NCBI GenBank assembly: GCA_039621445.1
Contig: CP154955.1
Location: forward strand, 2,572,619-2,636,618
Origin: Euglena gracilis
Taxonomy: Eukaryota > Euglenida > Euglenophyceae > Euglenales
Direction: 5' to 3'
Length of the DNA stretch: 64,000 nt
Within the stretch, counting starts at the first letter, position 1, and the number at the start of each line of letters is the position of its first letter. Both the position numbers and the translations under genes were made by a program. Positions 31,951 to 46,102 of this stretch are shown piece after piece. Below the pieces are notes generated by a model. That model had not been told where the DNA came from, did not search any database, and saw nothing but the letters and a program-made list of their open reading frames with translations.

Positions 31951-33070
31951 TGCCCCTTCCCCCCAGATGAAAAAAAAAAAAGCGTCGCAAAGCACCAGGA
32001 AAAAAATTGATTGAGGGACTTCAGAAAATTTCTTTCAACAAATTGACAAAAAACAGACGATAAAACACAGGTTTCTCGGCGCGAAGCGCTGGGGAAGAAA
32101 AATTTTGATTCATAGGGGGGTCCGGACCCCACTTTGGCCCCGGGGGGGGGGGGTCCTGGATCCCCCTGTACAAAACCAACCCCAACTTAATACCCTGGGC
32201 AGGAGGAGCGTCACCGCAGGGATGACGGTGGGCGCCACAGCCACGGATTTGGAACGGGCTGCGAGCGGAGACGGTCAGAGGGCATTTTACAGCGGCACGC
32301 CCCTCGCGTGCACCCAGCAACTGCAGCGGCGAGGGAAGAGTGTTTATGCAACAAAAACAAAATGCTGGCGAAAACGGTAGAATCACCCCCCCCCCCAGAG
32401 GGTGGGCAAATGCTGCACAGTTCGGACCATAATTCACGCCCCCCCCCCCCTGGGGTTGATCGCTTCGAAATTTCAAAATAAAACTTCACATCCTTTTTTG
32501 ATGCCGAGTTTTCCAAATGAAAACCATGATTTACCGAAAACCGCACCAAAATCAATGCAAATCCATCGGAAACGTTACACCACAGCCACCGATGGTTGGG
32601 TTCCATAAATTCCACTCCACTCTTGCTTCTCCTGGAATTATACCCCCCCCCTCGAGAGAGAGAGTTCCGGCGTCGAAAAAAAAAAGACCCAGGAGATATT
32701 TTGGAGGGTTGGGGAGGAAATGGTGCTTATTCTGAATGGGGGTTACGCCCCAACTGTTAAACCCCAACCATAACGCTGCCCACAAGCACAAAACATTAGA
32801 AGAACCTGGGGTCTCACTTGTAGAACTCTGAAAAAATTCATTGAGGCTTCAAGAAAAACCCACAGGCGGTCCAACCCCACCCGACCGGGGAACCCCAAAC
32901 ATCGGGCAGCCCAAAGGGCATTTGCCAAAAAAAATTACACCCAAGCGTCATTCCAAAAAAAAAAACAGGGGAGGGGGCTGCCAACCGAAGGAACCAAAAA
33001 CACACATTATCATGAGAATTTTTTCAATAAAACCCAACACTGCCCCCCATTAAAAAGTTCCCAAAGTTTC
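31951..33070. other. Non-coding, C/G-run-rich; no gene recognised
   Basis: Homopolymer runs at 32146-32157, 32386-32396 and 32441-32452, otherwise unstructured. No supported ORF on either strand. Confidence 0.4.
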
Positions 33071-33573
33071 GGGGGGGGGGGGGCTTCCCTGAAAAATATG
33101 GATCGTGGCCCAAACTTTTCTGGGGGGGGGGGGCTGCCCTAAAAAAAGTTTGGATTATGGGTCCGAGCATCGGCCCGTGACGCTCCACGAGGGCCCTGAA
33201 CGTGCCCTACTTGTTTCCATAACGTGGATGTCGTGCCCATTGCAATTTGCCGACATGGCCCCGCATTTTTGTGCCTAATGTGTCTTTCGTCCTGTAACCC
33301 AAAGCGGTCCCAGAACGTGTGTAACGTGCTAACGTGCCTGATGCTTAACGTGTGCTTATGACCTGATACTAAATGTGCTCATGACATGGTCTTGTATGTT
33401 CCTAACGTGAGCAAGTGCCGTGCTTAAGGTTGCCATTCAGTCATTCATCGATATGATCCCATAGGATGCCCAACGTAATGTCGTGATGTGACTGACGTGG
33501 TCCTGTAATGTGCCCAGTGGTCATGTGGGTTACTTCTCTGCCATAATCCATATTTTTTTAAGCCCCCCTCCCC
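33071..33573. mobile_element. Inverted-repeat element filled with degenerate AACGTG words
   Basis: Left terminus at 33122-33160 (G-run, CTGCCCTAAAAAAAGTTTGGATTATGG) matches inverted 33541-33573 (CCATAATCCATATTTTTTTAAG, C-run). A second copy of the terminus, same direction as the left one, sits at 33071-33106. The inside (33220-33500) repeats words such as AACGTG, TAACGTG, GACGTGG and CATGAC at 10-30 bp spacing. No ORF. Confidence 0.65.
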
Positions 33574-33784
33574 CAGAAAAAAACCCCGTACCCCCCCACC
33601 CCCAGAACTCCACAACCCCACCCCCACAGAATCAAAACACAACCCCCCACCCATTACAAATCCAAAAAATTCAATAAAAAAACACAACCACGTGACGGAA
33701 CCGCGTCAACCTTTGCGGCATTTTGCCCAATTGACCCCAGGATTACCAGGGGATACCATAACACATCACGCTTAGGTGGCGCTC

Positions 33785-35120
33785 TTAGCGTGTGGGAGGC
33801 ACAGACAGGGGGGTGGGGAAGGTGAAGAGAGGGGAGGGGGCGGGAGGGAAGGGGGGGGGAAATGGGCGAAAAGGAAAAAAAAAAGGGGGTAGGGGAAAAG
33901 GCCACAAAAAAAGCGCCGCAGAAAAGAAAAAAATGTCAAAGCAGCGTTGCACCCCCTGGGTGGTCATCCGGGCGGTCGTGGGACAGTGTTGCCACAAAAA
34001 AAAAAAGTGCGAGCTCCAATCACATTCCTTTGTGTAATATATGGGTGATTTAGCACCCATGGGTGGGAAGGGGGTTCGAGCCTCTTTCTTCAATCCTATA
34101 GTTGGTTCTTCACATTTTTCCCCTCCCTTTTCTATTAACCACCCCCACCCCCCCCCTTTCCCCTGTTTCCCCTCATACAAACAATCACCCCCACCAGTAT
34201 ACAGGAATGGGCCATGCTGCGTACCCCGTTTCTGTGTGGGCTTCATCAAAAAGTGACTTCCCGGCCACCCAATGAAATAATCGAACCCGAAAACCCTCAA
34301 ATAAACTTCGCACATTACGGAAAATGTTATTATCCGCGTGACAACTTTGCGCAACCACATTTGTCATATCACTTGACCATGCCGATGACCTTACAGGGGC
34401 TGGGGCTATGACAGTGCTTGCTGCTGCGTGGTTGACTTAGGATCGACGGGGCAGCTCCCAGTGCATCGTTGAGCTGTGGTGCGTAACACACAGACAGGGG
34501 AGGGTGAAGGTGAGCGGAGGAGGGGGGTCAGAAGAGAAAAGGGGGCAAAAGAAAGAGCGGTTACTTGGTGGGAAATGGCCACCACAGTGCGCCGAAGAAA
34601 AAAAAAAAAAAAAAAAATAAAAAAAAACCAAAAACAAACAAAGAAAAAAAAACAAACAAAAGCCACAAACAACCCCCTGCCCACCCTTGTCTCCTCTTAC
34701 CTATTCCCGGTGTCCACCATTTGTGTGCCTGAGCTTCACAGACTGTTCCACAAAAAAAAACTGCGAGCTCCGTTCACATGGATTTTGTATAGTGGGTATA
34801 GTGGGAGATGGGGGTCGAGATGGGGGCCCCCTGGGTGGAAGGGGGTCGAGCCTCTGGTCTTCCTGCACAGTACTGGCAGCAAGAGGGAACATTTTGCCCC
34901 AAAAACCTGAGTCCCTGGAAAATGTGAAAGGGCAGCGAACCCCCACCCACAGGGGTCCGGGATTCCTGTTCAGCCAGGTTGGAAATTGGGGTTGGCGACA
35001 ATCACCCCCGCCCCATTGCTGGGCTGGCCCCCGGTGGTGTCTGTTGTTGGGCTTCGGAATCAAAAGTGGACAACTGCCACAGACACCCCGAAACCCTCAA
35101 ATAATCTTCTGACCATTTTT
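33785..35120 (+). repeat. Imperfect tandem duplication, about 0.7 kb per unit
   Basis: Two copies share, in order: CACAGACAGGGG plus GGTGAAG (33800 and 34490), a CCACAAAAAAAA then TGCGAGCTCC block (33993-34017 and 34751-34771), GTGGGAAGGGGGT/GTGGAAGGGGGTCGAGCCTCT (34063 and 34834), and CCGAAA(A)CCCTCAAATAA (34288 and 35088). The first copy is shorter. Low-complexity A-runs and C-runs fill the rest. No coding. Confidence 0.6.
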
Positions 35121-35844
35121 CGACCCCATTCTTCCGCCGGGACTTTTCCACTGGATTCAACACAAAGGGCTAGGTGGCTGGGCTGGATGGGCACCCCACG
35201 CACGGTGGCGGACATTGGGGTTGCTTGCCCCCCCCAAGACCAGGGCGGTCCTTAAGCAAAAAAAAAAAAACAAACTCCGCTGTCCCAGCACACTCAGTGA
35301 AAAATATACAGGAAAATGGGCAAGAAATTTTGGCGTTTCTCAGCGAGAACAGGTCGACATCAGGGAAAAAAATTGATTCCTGGCACCCTTGGACCATCCA
35401 TCGTCCATCCACCCAAATCATCAAAAACTGTGTTTTTCGACTGTTTAATTTTTGCCCCCGTTCAAGTCCCAGTCTGGCCCTTAGCCGGCCCTTTGGCCGA
35501 AAGGGGGGGGGGCGGTCCTTAAGGAAATAAAAAAAAATTCCTGTGTTCCCAGGGAGGCAAAGTGGGGTGGCCACGGCAGAGATGCTGACGGCCCGGAAAT
35601 TGACCCGGAGGGGCATGAGGGGCGCCGCAGGGGGGGCGTGGGGGCAGGCGGCTTCCTCGGCCTGGCCGCTGGGCCATACCATGTGTGACCACTCGGGTGG
35701 GGGGGGTCAGCCCAGGGTCGGTCAATGCCCGGCCAATGCCTGGCTGATGTGGTTCAAAAGCCATCCGGATTGAATGATGGCCAGGAGCCAATGTGGTCAT
35801 CTCCCCAGGAGGAGAGTCCTGTGCATACCAGTGATTGCCGACCC
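35121..35844. repeat. Non-coding stretch with a short direct repeat
   Basis: GGGCGGTCCTTAAG followed by an A-rich tract occurs at 35244-35270 and 35511-35536. Nothing else recognised. Confidence 0.35.
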
Positions 35845-36010
35845 CCAGGGGGGTCACTTTCCACTTCAAAAAAACCATTCTGTTCGTTTTCAAAAAACCA
35901 ATTCCACCCCGTCAACCAGTCAGCACTTCAACCCGGGGGGGGGGTCACTCTTGCCATAATGGCCAGGGCCAAAAAAGGCTGAAAATCAACAGGCTTTGGC
36001 CAAAAACCCC
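35845..36010 (+). repeat. Dispersed repeat, second copy at 51842-52012
   Basis: Both copies begin with a G-run plus GTCACTTTCCA, continue about 90 bp later with a G-run plus GTCACTCT(T)GGCCA, and end with AAAATCAACAGGCTTTGGC here or AAAATCGATGAGTTTCGGC there. Confidence 0.6.
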
Positions 36011-36796
36011 CAAAGAGCTTCCGGTGCCTCTGGTACCATCTGGCCAGTATCAACCATTCCTGGTCGACCCCTCACCCGGGTTCTGGCGCTCCGAAAAACC
36101 CAGAAAACCACCGGGGGGGGGGGTCGGACACAGCTTAACTAACGGCATGGTTCAGAGCCCCAAAACCAGTCAGCCAGTCAGTCAGAAACCGCATGAGGGA
36201 GGGAACACACTAGGCAGGGATATGGTCCAGACCCTCGGAACCGCGATTTGGCTTTGATTGCTTTCATCTTTGCAATATGGTGGAGAACATCACGAATCCC
36301 AGACCGGTCAATTGAATGAACAGCAAGCTTGTGCCATCCTCTCTCCGGGAAGCTCTTCAATTACTTAAAGAATGTGCTTCTGGAAGGTTGCAATATTATG
36401 GTTTGGAGGTTTTATAATTGAGATGTGTGTACCCTTGGGGAGCAGCCTGCGTGTGGCGCGGACGAGAAGCGGCGGCCAGACGTTTCGCGTGCACCGACGG
36501 CTGGCCTGCCGATCCACACCGACGAGACCAAGACACACACCTACATGCGAAAGGGGCACATACGCATGTGCAAAAAATTGCAAGCGCCCGGAGATGAGTT
36601 CATCACCACCAACACCACCACCAACAGCAGCAGCCAAAGAAACACACCCCCACACCCCCACACCCACACCCACACAAACAAACAAAACAAAACAAAACAA
36701 AGCAAAACAAAGCAAAGCAAAGCAAAACAAACAAAACAAAAGAGCACACCACCACAAGCAACATTGAATACACTGCCTCAGCGACAGCCCACCCAC

Positions 36797-37127
36797 CTCC
36801 CCAGTGGCCCACCGGCTTCTGCAGCTCTGCAGGCTGCCGGGCGGCGTGCCCCGTGGTGGGCGTGGCGGGCGCACAGGACTCGAGCTCGAAGGACGGCGTG
36901 AGGGTGAACGCGGGCCGCGGGGCGGCGCCGGCGGCCGCGGCCGGGGCGGCGGCCTCGTCCGGGAGGTGCTCCGCCCCCTCGCACAGCCGCACGCCGAGCC
37001 CCCGCCAGGCCCGGTATATATATCCCGCCAGGGTTTCTTCAACAAATTGCTCAAGGTACACCGAAACGCCCGACAATTGGCCAATAGTGGCCCGAAATGG
37101 ACTGTTGAGGCACAAAATGGACGACAA
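36797..37127 (-). CDS. Candidate exon, Ala/Pro-rich, strongly G/C at third positions
   Basis: Minus-strand frame open from an ATG at 37127. The stretch 37020-36797 has nearly every codon ending in G or C (YRAWRGLGVRLCEGAEHLPD, then Ala-rich, then FTLTPSFELES). At 36797 the frame meets GGGGAG|GTGGGC, a plausible donor. The codon bias differs sharply from the retroelements and repeats around it, which is the main evidence for a host gene. No domain recognised; downstream ORF extension into a CA-rich repeat is probably intron. Confidence 0.5.
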
Positions 37128-37417
37128 TGGACGAATGAGTCAGAACTTGGTTCCCAGAACATAAATTTCAAAGTGACACTTCAACTCCAATTCAACGCAA
37201 CTTCCATCTTCCTGTTCTCTTGGAACCCTAATACAGCCTTGGTGGAGATCAAGCATTGCTTTAAGGAGGACCACCCCCAAAACTTTCACCTGGCAATGCT
37301 GCTGACACCGGCTACTTTTTTTGCCACCCAACCATCTTTTTTTTCCAGCCAAGCATCTTCCCCCGCCCAATTTGAGTGTACGGGGTGCGCACATTATTGG
37401 ACCGGAGTTTTGGACCC

Positions 37418-37622
37418 TCGGGGGTGCGACACCGATTTGGGCATGGCACACGTTTTGGGAACTGCACACTTAAATGGGGGGTCCGTCCCCCAGGTACCCA
37501 ATATTGTGCAGTGAAAAATGGAGTTTGGAAGGTTTTTTTTTTTGGACTTTCCTTTCGGGCCCTCGGGGTGTGACAGTTACTCGGGCACTGCACACGATTT
37601 GGGCACCGCACACTTAAATGCG
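37418..37622 (+). repeat. Two-unit direct repeat, about 141 bp apart
   Basis: CCCTCGGGG(G)TGYGACA followed about 20-50 bp later by GGCACYGCACAC-type words and CACTTAAATG at 37418-37480 and 37559-37622. Confidence 0.55.
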
Positions 37623-37699
37623 GCCCATCCCCTCCGAGAGTTGCTGTGCAGGCATTACTTTTAATTCAATTGATTTTTTTAATTTAAATTTTTTTCATT

Positions 37700-37808
37700 A
37701 TTAAGGCGCCCTTCAGAGAACTTAAAATTCCTGAATGCGCCTTCAAAATTTTGGCCAAAACACCTTAAAATACCTGAGAATGCCTTAAAGCGCCTTAAAA
37801 TGCCTTAA
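37700..37808 (+). repeat. Minisatellite with GCGCCTTAAAATGCCTTAA units
   Basis: About six degenerate units of 16-20 bp built on CCTTAAAATGCC and GCGCCTT. Confidence 0.6.
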
Positions 37809-38169
37809 TTATTCAGGTGGGCAGAATTTTCTCTAACACAGCAAAAATGAAAGTGCAAAATCTTTGCAACTCCGAACTCTGCGGAAAAAATATTTCTGGC
37901 GTCGCTGAAATATTCTCTGTCCAGTTTAAGAATGTGCTTTTCGCTTTTTTTTATTTTGGACCATACACAAAATCGAAAATGTTGCACGTGGTGCCCAAAA
38001 TCAAAAACGTTGGTTCGATACCAGGCAGCCCTTTGACCGACTCACGCGTTGAATCCAACCGGCATGCATGATTATTGTGTGCTGGCATGCAGGGTGCCCA
38101 GTTTTTCGGGTTGCCATCCTCTTTCTGTGTTTCAGTCAGTAGCTGGCGGCCGGCAAGGCAAGGCAAGGC

Positions 38170-38248
38170 CTGGGTGCGGTAGCCAGCGGGACACACGCGA
38201 CTTGAGCCGCAGTGCTATGGCGTCGTCAGCGTTGTCACTGAGGTACTG
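38170..38248 (-). CDS. Candidate short exon (QQYLSDNADDAIALRLKS...)
   Basis: Minus-strand open stretch of 79 nt after CCTTCCGGCAG (acceptor) ending CACCCAG|GCCTTG. The only donor in reach would be GC, not GT. The peptide is a plausible amphipathic helix followed by SRVSRWLPHP. No family recognised. GC-AG introns are known in many eukaryotes and are frequent in dinoflagellates, but this is a single case. Confidence 0.35.
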
Positions 38249-38346
38249 CTGCCGGAAGGCTGGAGCATGCTCTTGGAGTGGTGTAGCAATGGGGTGTAAT
38301 CGTTACACCGCATTTGGTTCGACCGATTTCTTGCAGAGTGTGAGTG

Positions 38347-38466
38347 TGGGTGGGTGGGTGGGTGGGTGTGGGTGTGGGTGTGGGTGTGGGTGTGGGTGTG
38401 GGTGTGGGTGTGGGTGTGGGTGTGGGTGTGGGTGTGGGTGTGGGTGTGGGTGTGGGTGTTGGGTGT

Positions 38467-38508
<42 letters not shown>

Positions 38509-38515
38509 GTGTTGT
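38347..38515 (+). repeat. (GGGTGT)n and (GT)n microsatellite
   Basis: About 20 units of GGGTGT (38357-38470) followed by GT dinucleotides. The hexamer is G-rich like some telomeric repeats, but it is internal and grades into plain GT. Confidence 0.95.
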
Positions 38516-38663
38516 GTGTGTAAATGCGTATTTTGTGGTGTGTGTGCACGCACACACACACACAATCCGATGTGTGTGTGTGTGTCGGTGGAATTATCCT
38601 TCCTTTTCATGAGATCCAAGCCAAACATTGAACTTTTGACAATGAAAGCAGCACAGAGTAAAA

Positions 38664-39057
38664 CCCCCCCAAATAATATCCCGCCCAAATAATAACCCCC
38701 CCAAATAATAATCCCCCCCCCGGGGACCGACTTCGGCCACCCAAATAATAAACTCCCCCCCTCTGGCAGGTGTGAGGGCAAAGGAAAAAAGAGTCAAAAA
38801 TTAGTAGAAATGCTGCAAAAAACACAAAAATGGATCAAATTGGTGCAGAAAATATGCCAAAAAAGCACCCAATTTTCAAAAAAAGCCCAAAAATGCCAAA
38901 AGTGACCATTGGAGCCTATGGAGGGGGTTTCGGGTCAATTTTTGACTTCGAAATTTTTTGCCCAAATAATAAACCCCCCCAAATAATACCCCCCCCCTGG
39001 ACCCCGACTTCGGGTGTCCAAATAATAAACCAGGGGGGTTTATTATTTGGGGGGGGT
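38664..39057 (+). mobile_element. Inverted-repeat element with CCAAATAATA termini (copy 1)
   Basis: Left end has three CCCCCCAAATAATA words and CCGACTTCGG. The right end has the same words and a 12-bp stem hairpin AAATAATAAACC..GGTTTATTATTT (39020-39050). A reverse-complement copy lies at 56799-57084, sharing the inner segment with GACTTCGGCC/GGCTGAAGTCGG and TGCAGAAA. A related element lies at 40681-41076. No ORF. Confidence 0.7.
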
Positions 39058-39753
39058 TATCCAAAGACAACGGAGGTGAAAAACACAAAAGAGGTCGGAA
39101 TTGTGAAACATGAAATTGTTTGACAATGAAATAAAATCAGATAAAAGATGACCCTCTTCCGGGATGCAGATAATTGGAGGTCAATAAAATTCGTGCCGAT
39201 CACTGGGGGAAAAATTGCACCAGCCAGCCAGACAAGCAGACCAGGGGGGGGGGGGGCAGGGTCCACTGGGATTACCACGGCCAGATTTGGACTGCTGCAG
39301 TCCAGCCCCCCTCGTGGGGTACTGAAAACCCTCAAGCAGAAGCCTGCTGCCGTAGTCCCATTACAATGACCGAAAATGGGAAAACTTATCAATAACTTTA
39401 TACAATAATAACTATATATAATTGTGTGTGTGTGTGTGTGTGTATGATTTTCATGCTCTCTTCTCTCCTATTTTATGTAGGAGTTTCAGAACAGAGTGTG
39501 TAATCTTTTGCTCCAGAACAAAATGGCCTTGGACAAGTAATTAGTATCCGAGTCTCCCAAAAATTTCTGTGTAGAAAGAGCTGGTCCCTCCATCCATTGA
39601 CCTGGAATGGTGACCGCCCAGAAACCTTAAACAGAAAACCACATATGTGGGCACCATTTTGGAGTTGCAAGGCATGAAAAGGGTTGGGAAAATGTCCTGG
39701 CATAGCTTGCCAGCCTACGAGAACCACGAAAGCCTACGTGACCTACCTCCGAC

Positions 39754-41975
<2,222 letters not shown>

Positions 41976-41995
41976 ATACGCATACATATATATAC

Positions 41996-42370
41996 GGCAT
42001 AAGTGCCAAACCGCTTACCCCCCCCCCTCACCGGTGAGGGGGGGTGGTAGTGGTTTGGTACTTGGGCACACTTTTTGCAACACTTTTTGGGCAACCGTTT
42101 TTTCCTCTCCTATTTGAATGAGTAGGGTTAGGTGCGCACATGCACGTTGCGCTACATGGCCATGCTGCACTAGATGGCCATGTAGCGCAACATGGGCCAT
42201 GTTGCGCTACATGGCCATGTAGCGCAACATGGCCATGTGCGCACCTAACCCTACTCCTTCAAATAAGAGAGGTAAAAACGCTTGCCCAAAAAGTGTATCC
42301 AAGTGCCAAACCGCTACCACCCCCCCTCACCCATGAGGAGGGGGGATGGTAGCGCTTCGGCACTTATGCC
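41996..42370. repeat. 375-bp palindrome (foldback) made of smaller palindromes
   Basis: GGCATAAGTGCC at 41996 pairs with GGCACTTATGCC ending 42370. Arms of about 187 bp match nearly throughout, including GTAGGGTTAGGTGCGCACATG and its inverse. Each arm also begins with its own hairpin of about 65 bp (42001-42062, 42300-42366), and the centre is GGCCATGTAGCGCAACATG and its inverse. Flanks are inverse-complementary microsatellites. No ORF. Confidence 0.9.
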
Positions 42371-42390
42371 ATATATACATCTAGATATAC

Positions 42391-42416
42391 ACATACATAT
42401 ACACATACACATGCAC

Positions 42417-42490
<74 letters not shown>

Positions 42491-42509
42491 GCATATACAT
42501 ATAATATGC

Positions 42510-42556
<47 letters not shown>

Positions 42557-42557
42557 C

Positions 42558-42620
<63 letters not shown>

Positions 42621-42648
42621 CATACATATACATATACATATACATATG

Positions 42649-42747
<99 letters not shown>

Positions 42748-42806
42748 GTACATATACATATACATATGCATATACATATACATATGCATATACATATACA
42801 TATACA
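42391..42806 (+). repeat. (ATACAT)n microsatellite
   Basis: Reverse complement of the TATATG arrays to the left, about 416 bp. Confidence 0.97.
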
Positions 42807-42849
42807 AAGACATACACATACATATACATATAGATATAGTTCAGTGACC

Positions 42850-42932
42850 GCCCCCAACTTATAACCCCCCCTTCGGCTGACCAACCAGACGACATCCTAT
42901 AAACCCCGGGGGTTTATAAGTGGGGGGGGGGG
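42850..42932. repeat. Small inverted repeat with CCCCCAACTTATAA / TTATAAGTGGGGG ends
   Basis: C-run, CTTATAA, C-run on the left; CCTATAAACCCC, GGGGGTTTATAAG, G-run on the right. Same style as the other C-tract/G-tract elements but only 83 bp. Confidence 0.55.
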
Positions 42933-44255
42933 GTCGCTGAGCTCTTATCTCTTTAGAGTACGAGCAAAGCTTACCCCTGGGCAAAAGAGGGGGTCGGACC
43001 GCCCCCCGCCCCTCCCCCCCCCCCCCGGTAGACCGTGCAAACCGCGGATTATCACCATGACGCCGGCCTGGTTCCCGGAACTTTTTTTTAGTTGCGAGCG
43101 ACTGGATTTCTAGTTTCCGAATCACCTCCGTTTGACCCTCAACTCCCCGCCAGGCCCGATTTAATCACCCGCGAAGGGGTCCAAACTGGGTAGGATTGGC
43201 CCGGCCATCCCCCCCTTCCGACTCTGCCATTTTGCCGCATCCAAAAATCGGTCAAAAAATGGCTTTTTCGAAAATATCTCGAGAAAACGTACATTATTTC
43301 CAGAAATGTCGGTCTGACAAAATGTATCCCTATCACCCCCGTTCGCCATTTTGGCGGCCGACACACCTGGCCCGTGTTCCAGCGTGCTTTTGCGACCCAA
43401 AACGGCCATTTGGGGATGTTTTTGGGGGACTGTTTGGGCCAAAAAATCGGGTTTCAAAAATATCTCAACAATGACAGAATGAAGCAAAATCAAAGGAAAA
43501 GTCCGGAGAGCAAAAATGAAGCCCTTGGAATGCCCTATCAAACCATGCTTTACTTTTCCCACAACTCTTCGTGCAGCCCAAATTACGGCCATTTTTCGGC
43601 CCAGTTTGGGCCAATTTCTGGGACCGTTTTGGGCTGTTTTCGATTCAAAAAAAATCGATGTTTCCGAAATATCTCGACAATGAAGCAAAATCAAAGGAAA
43701 AGTCTGGAGACCTAAATTGAAGCCCTTGGAACGCCCTATTCAACGGTGTTTTGATTTCCCCGCAGCTCCCCACCTAGCCCAAAATATGGTCGATTTACAG
43801 TCCAAAACAGCACAGTTGGGGTCAAAAAATCAATTTTTCTGAAATTGCTCAAAAATGGTGGGAATGAAAAGAAATGTCCGGAGACCCAAATTGAAGCCCT
43901 TAAAATGCTCTATCTAACGGTGCTTTGATTTCCCTGCAACTCCCCGCCTAGCCCGAGTTACGACCATTTTTCGGCCGATTTTGACCATTTTGTACAATTT
44001 TGGCCTGTTTTGACTTAGCCGTTTTCGGCCATATTTAGTTAAAAAGGTCGAAAAAAAATCGAAATTTTTTTGTCCAAAACGATGTTTTTTGGCCTCCCGG
44101 ACCTGGAAAACCTGTTTTTGAGCCAAAAACGAGCGTTTTTCGACCCCCAGCGCATCGTCATAAGTAATCTGAAACTTGCAATGCCAGGTTTTTTTGGCTG
44201 TCCACTACGTGCAAGTACCATTAAGAGATCAGCACTATTCAAAACTTGGTTAAGT
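42931..44255 (+). mobile_element. TIR repeat family with internal tandem units, copy 1 (1.3 kb)
   Basis: Left end GTCGCTGAGCTCTTATC; right end TTAAGAGATCAGCACTATTC, the inverse with one change. Inside: a block with AGTTGCGAGCGACTGGATTTC, then units of about 190-200 bp starting GAAGCAAAATCAAAGG (43481, 43682, a variant at about 43865) and containing GAAGCCCTTGGAA and CCCCGC(A)GCTCCCC, then a closing block with TTTTTGGCCTCCCGGACC. The copy at 52321-54058 shares all parts in the same order. No ORF. Confidence 0.8.
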
Positions 44256-44825
44256 GACCCCCGGGGGAGGGGAGGTGGGAACTTTTCCAGGGCCAAAATC
44301 CACCCTCCCATACCCCTGCATAACTTCACCCCCTGGAGGGTGATGGATGGCTGGGTTTTTACAATTGGTGGGTGGCTTTGAGCCGCAAGACTCCCACGCC
44401 CCCCGAGATGTGGGGTGTGCCATGGGCAAGCAAAATTTGGCCGACGGCCAGGTTGGTCGGAAAACTTGTAAGGGGGTCCAGAGGGTCGACCCCCCCCCAC
44501 CAAAGATCGCCTTTGATTGAACTTGGTCAAGCGGCGGGGTAATAATGCAAACAGGGGAAAGCGAGAGACTTCCAAGTCCAATTGAAATCAGGTTGCCATT
44601 ATGCACCACAGATTACGAGAATTTGAGGGTTTTTTTGGACTTGAATCCAAAATAAAAAAAAAGTTGACTATTGACTTGACTATTCGAGCAAAAAAATCTG
44701 TCTTGAGCAGTGCTGTCTTGAACGTTCGTCGTAGGTCGCCTTCTCCCTTTTTTTAAAAAAGACAGTCGCAGTTGAAAACAAGTCACCAGGGATTCCCACA
44801 ATGTGGTGCTGCCGACCTTTGGTTC
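44256..44825. other. Non-coding, nothing recognised
   Basis: A C-run at 44491-44499; no supported ORF and no clear repeat. Confidence 0.35.
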
Positions 44826-45600
44826 TGATTCGCAATTATTTGTGATTATTCACGATTATTTGTGATTATTTGTGATTATTCATGATTATTCGTGATTGCT
44901 TGAGATCATTTGTGATCATTCACTACCGCCCGTTTCTCACTTTTCCTGCACAAAATAGTGATACACATCAATGCTACAAAACAACTTTGTGGTACTTTGT
45001 GGTATTTTGGACGTATTATTGAGAAAATTGCAGAATTTTGCAGAATTTTGCAAAAAAAAAGAATGGTGAGAGCTTGGGGCTTGTTCAAGGAGGACAGCAG
45101 AAACAAGACGGAAAGCAAAAACCAACCCAAAACCAACCCAAAATAGCTCACAGTCCGTCCAAGTCGAATCATCTTTGCCAGCACTTGTCATCCTCCTCTG
45201 ACCTCTGGGACAGTGCAATATTGTGCAGCATGCCAGCTCTGCCCAACACCAAATTAGGAATAAAACAGGTGAGGAGATGACTCTGCTAATGATGATGGAC
45301 AGAGGGGAGGGCACATGAATAGGAGAGAGGGTGGCAGATAGCAAATGGCAAGGAAGAGAGCAATCATCACCTCTTGTCCATGTTTGCTTTCCCGTTGAGG
45401 GAAATTGAGACTTGATAGAAAAGCCATATTCAGAGGGTCACGCTTAAAATTGGAGAAAATATCATTTATTATTATTCGTGATTATTTGTGGTTATTTGTG
45501 ACCATTCATTCATGACTACTCGTAATTTTTCGTGATTTTGGAAAATCCCCAAAATCATGCTGGTTCGTGATTGTTCACGATTATTCGTGGCACAAATTTG
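44826..45600 (+). repeat. Two clusters of the 10-mer YGTGATTATT
   Basis: Units such as TTGTGATTATT, TCGTGATT and TCACGATTATT at 44826-44925 and again at 45470-45595, about 550 bp apart. Between them no gene is supported; a minus-strand stretch near 45255-45175 could be an exon but has weak edges. Confidence 0.6.
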
Positions 45601-46102
45601 TGGTAATAATAATCCCTGAAGTCAGCCACTTCCGACACATCGGGGTAGGTGCTCGTTCAATCCAACCACTTCACCCCAACTGGTTCAAAGGGACCATTTA
45701 TTCTGGTGCCTCCGGTGCCTCCAAAAGGGAGATCCGGAGCAAAAAAAAGACAATAGTCAGAAATAGTCAATAACTCTCACCCCGAAAGGATGATCGGAGG
45801 CACACCAGCCAGCTGGATGGGGCGAGCCGGAGACGAATAGGCCTCCTCCAGTACGAAAGATGTTTCGACATCAAGAAGTCCGTCCCCTTCAGGGCTTGAT
45901 GAGCTAAATTGAGGTTGAATTTAGCGGGGGGGGGGCATCCAGAGACAAACAGCAAAAATGCAGCTAGACTCAAAAAAAAAAAAACTCGGACTCATACTCA
46001 GGGACTTCTGGCACCATTCAACAAAGACATTGTCATTATGAAATGAGGGGCAATATTAGAGGTTTTTTTTCTAACTGTGTGATGCAGCATACATGTGAGC
46101 AT
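45601..46102. other. Non-coding, nothing recognised
   Basis: No coding signal on either strand; a G-run at 45925-45933. Confidence 0.35.

Noticed and set aside
36643-36750. CA- and CAAAA-rich tract that could be read as a coding repeat
   Set aside because: Simple repeat, no coding bias.
38357-38470. Telomere-like GGGTGT array
   Set aside because: Internal, grades into GT repeat and has ordinary sequence on both sides.
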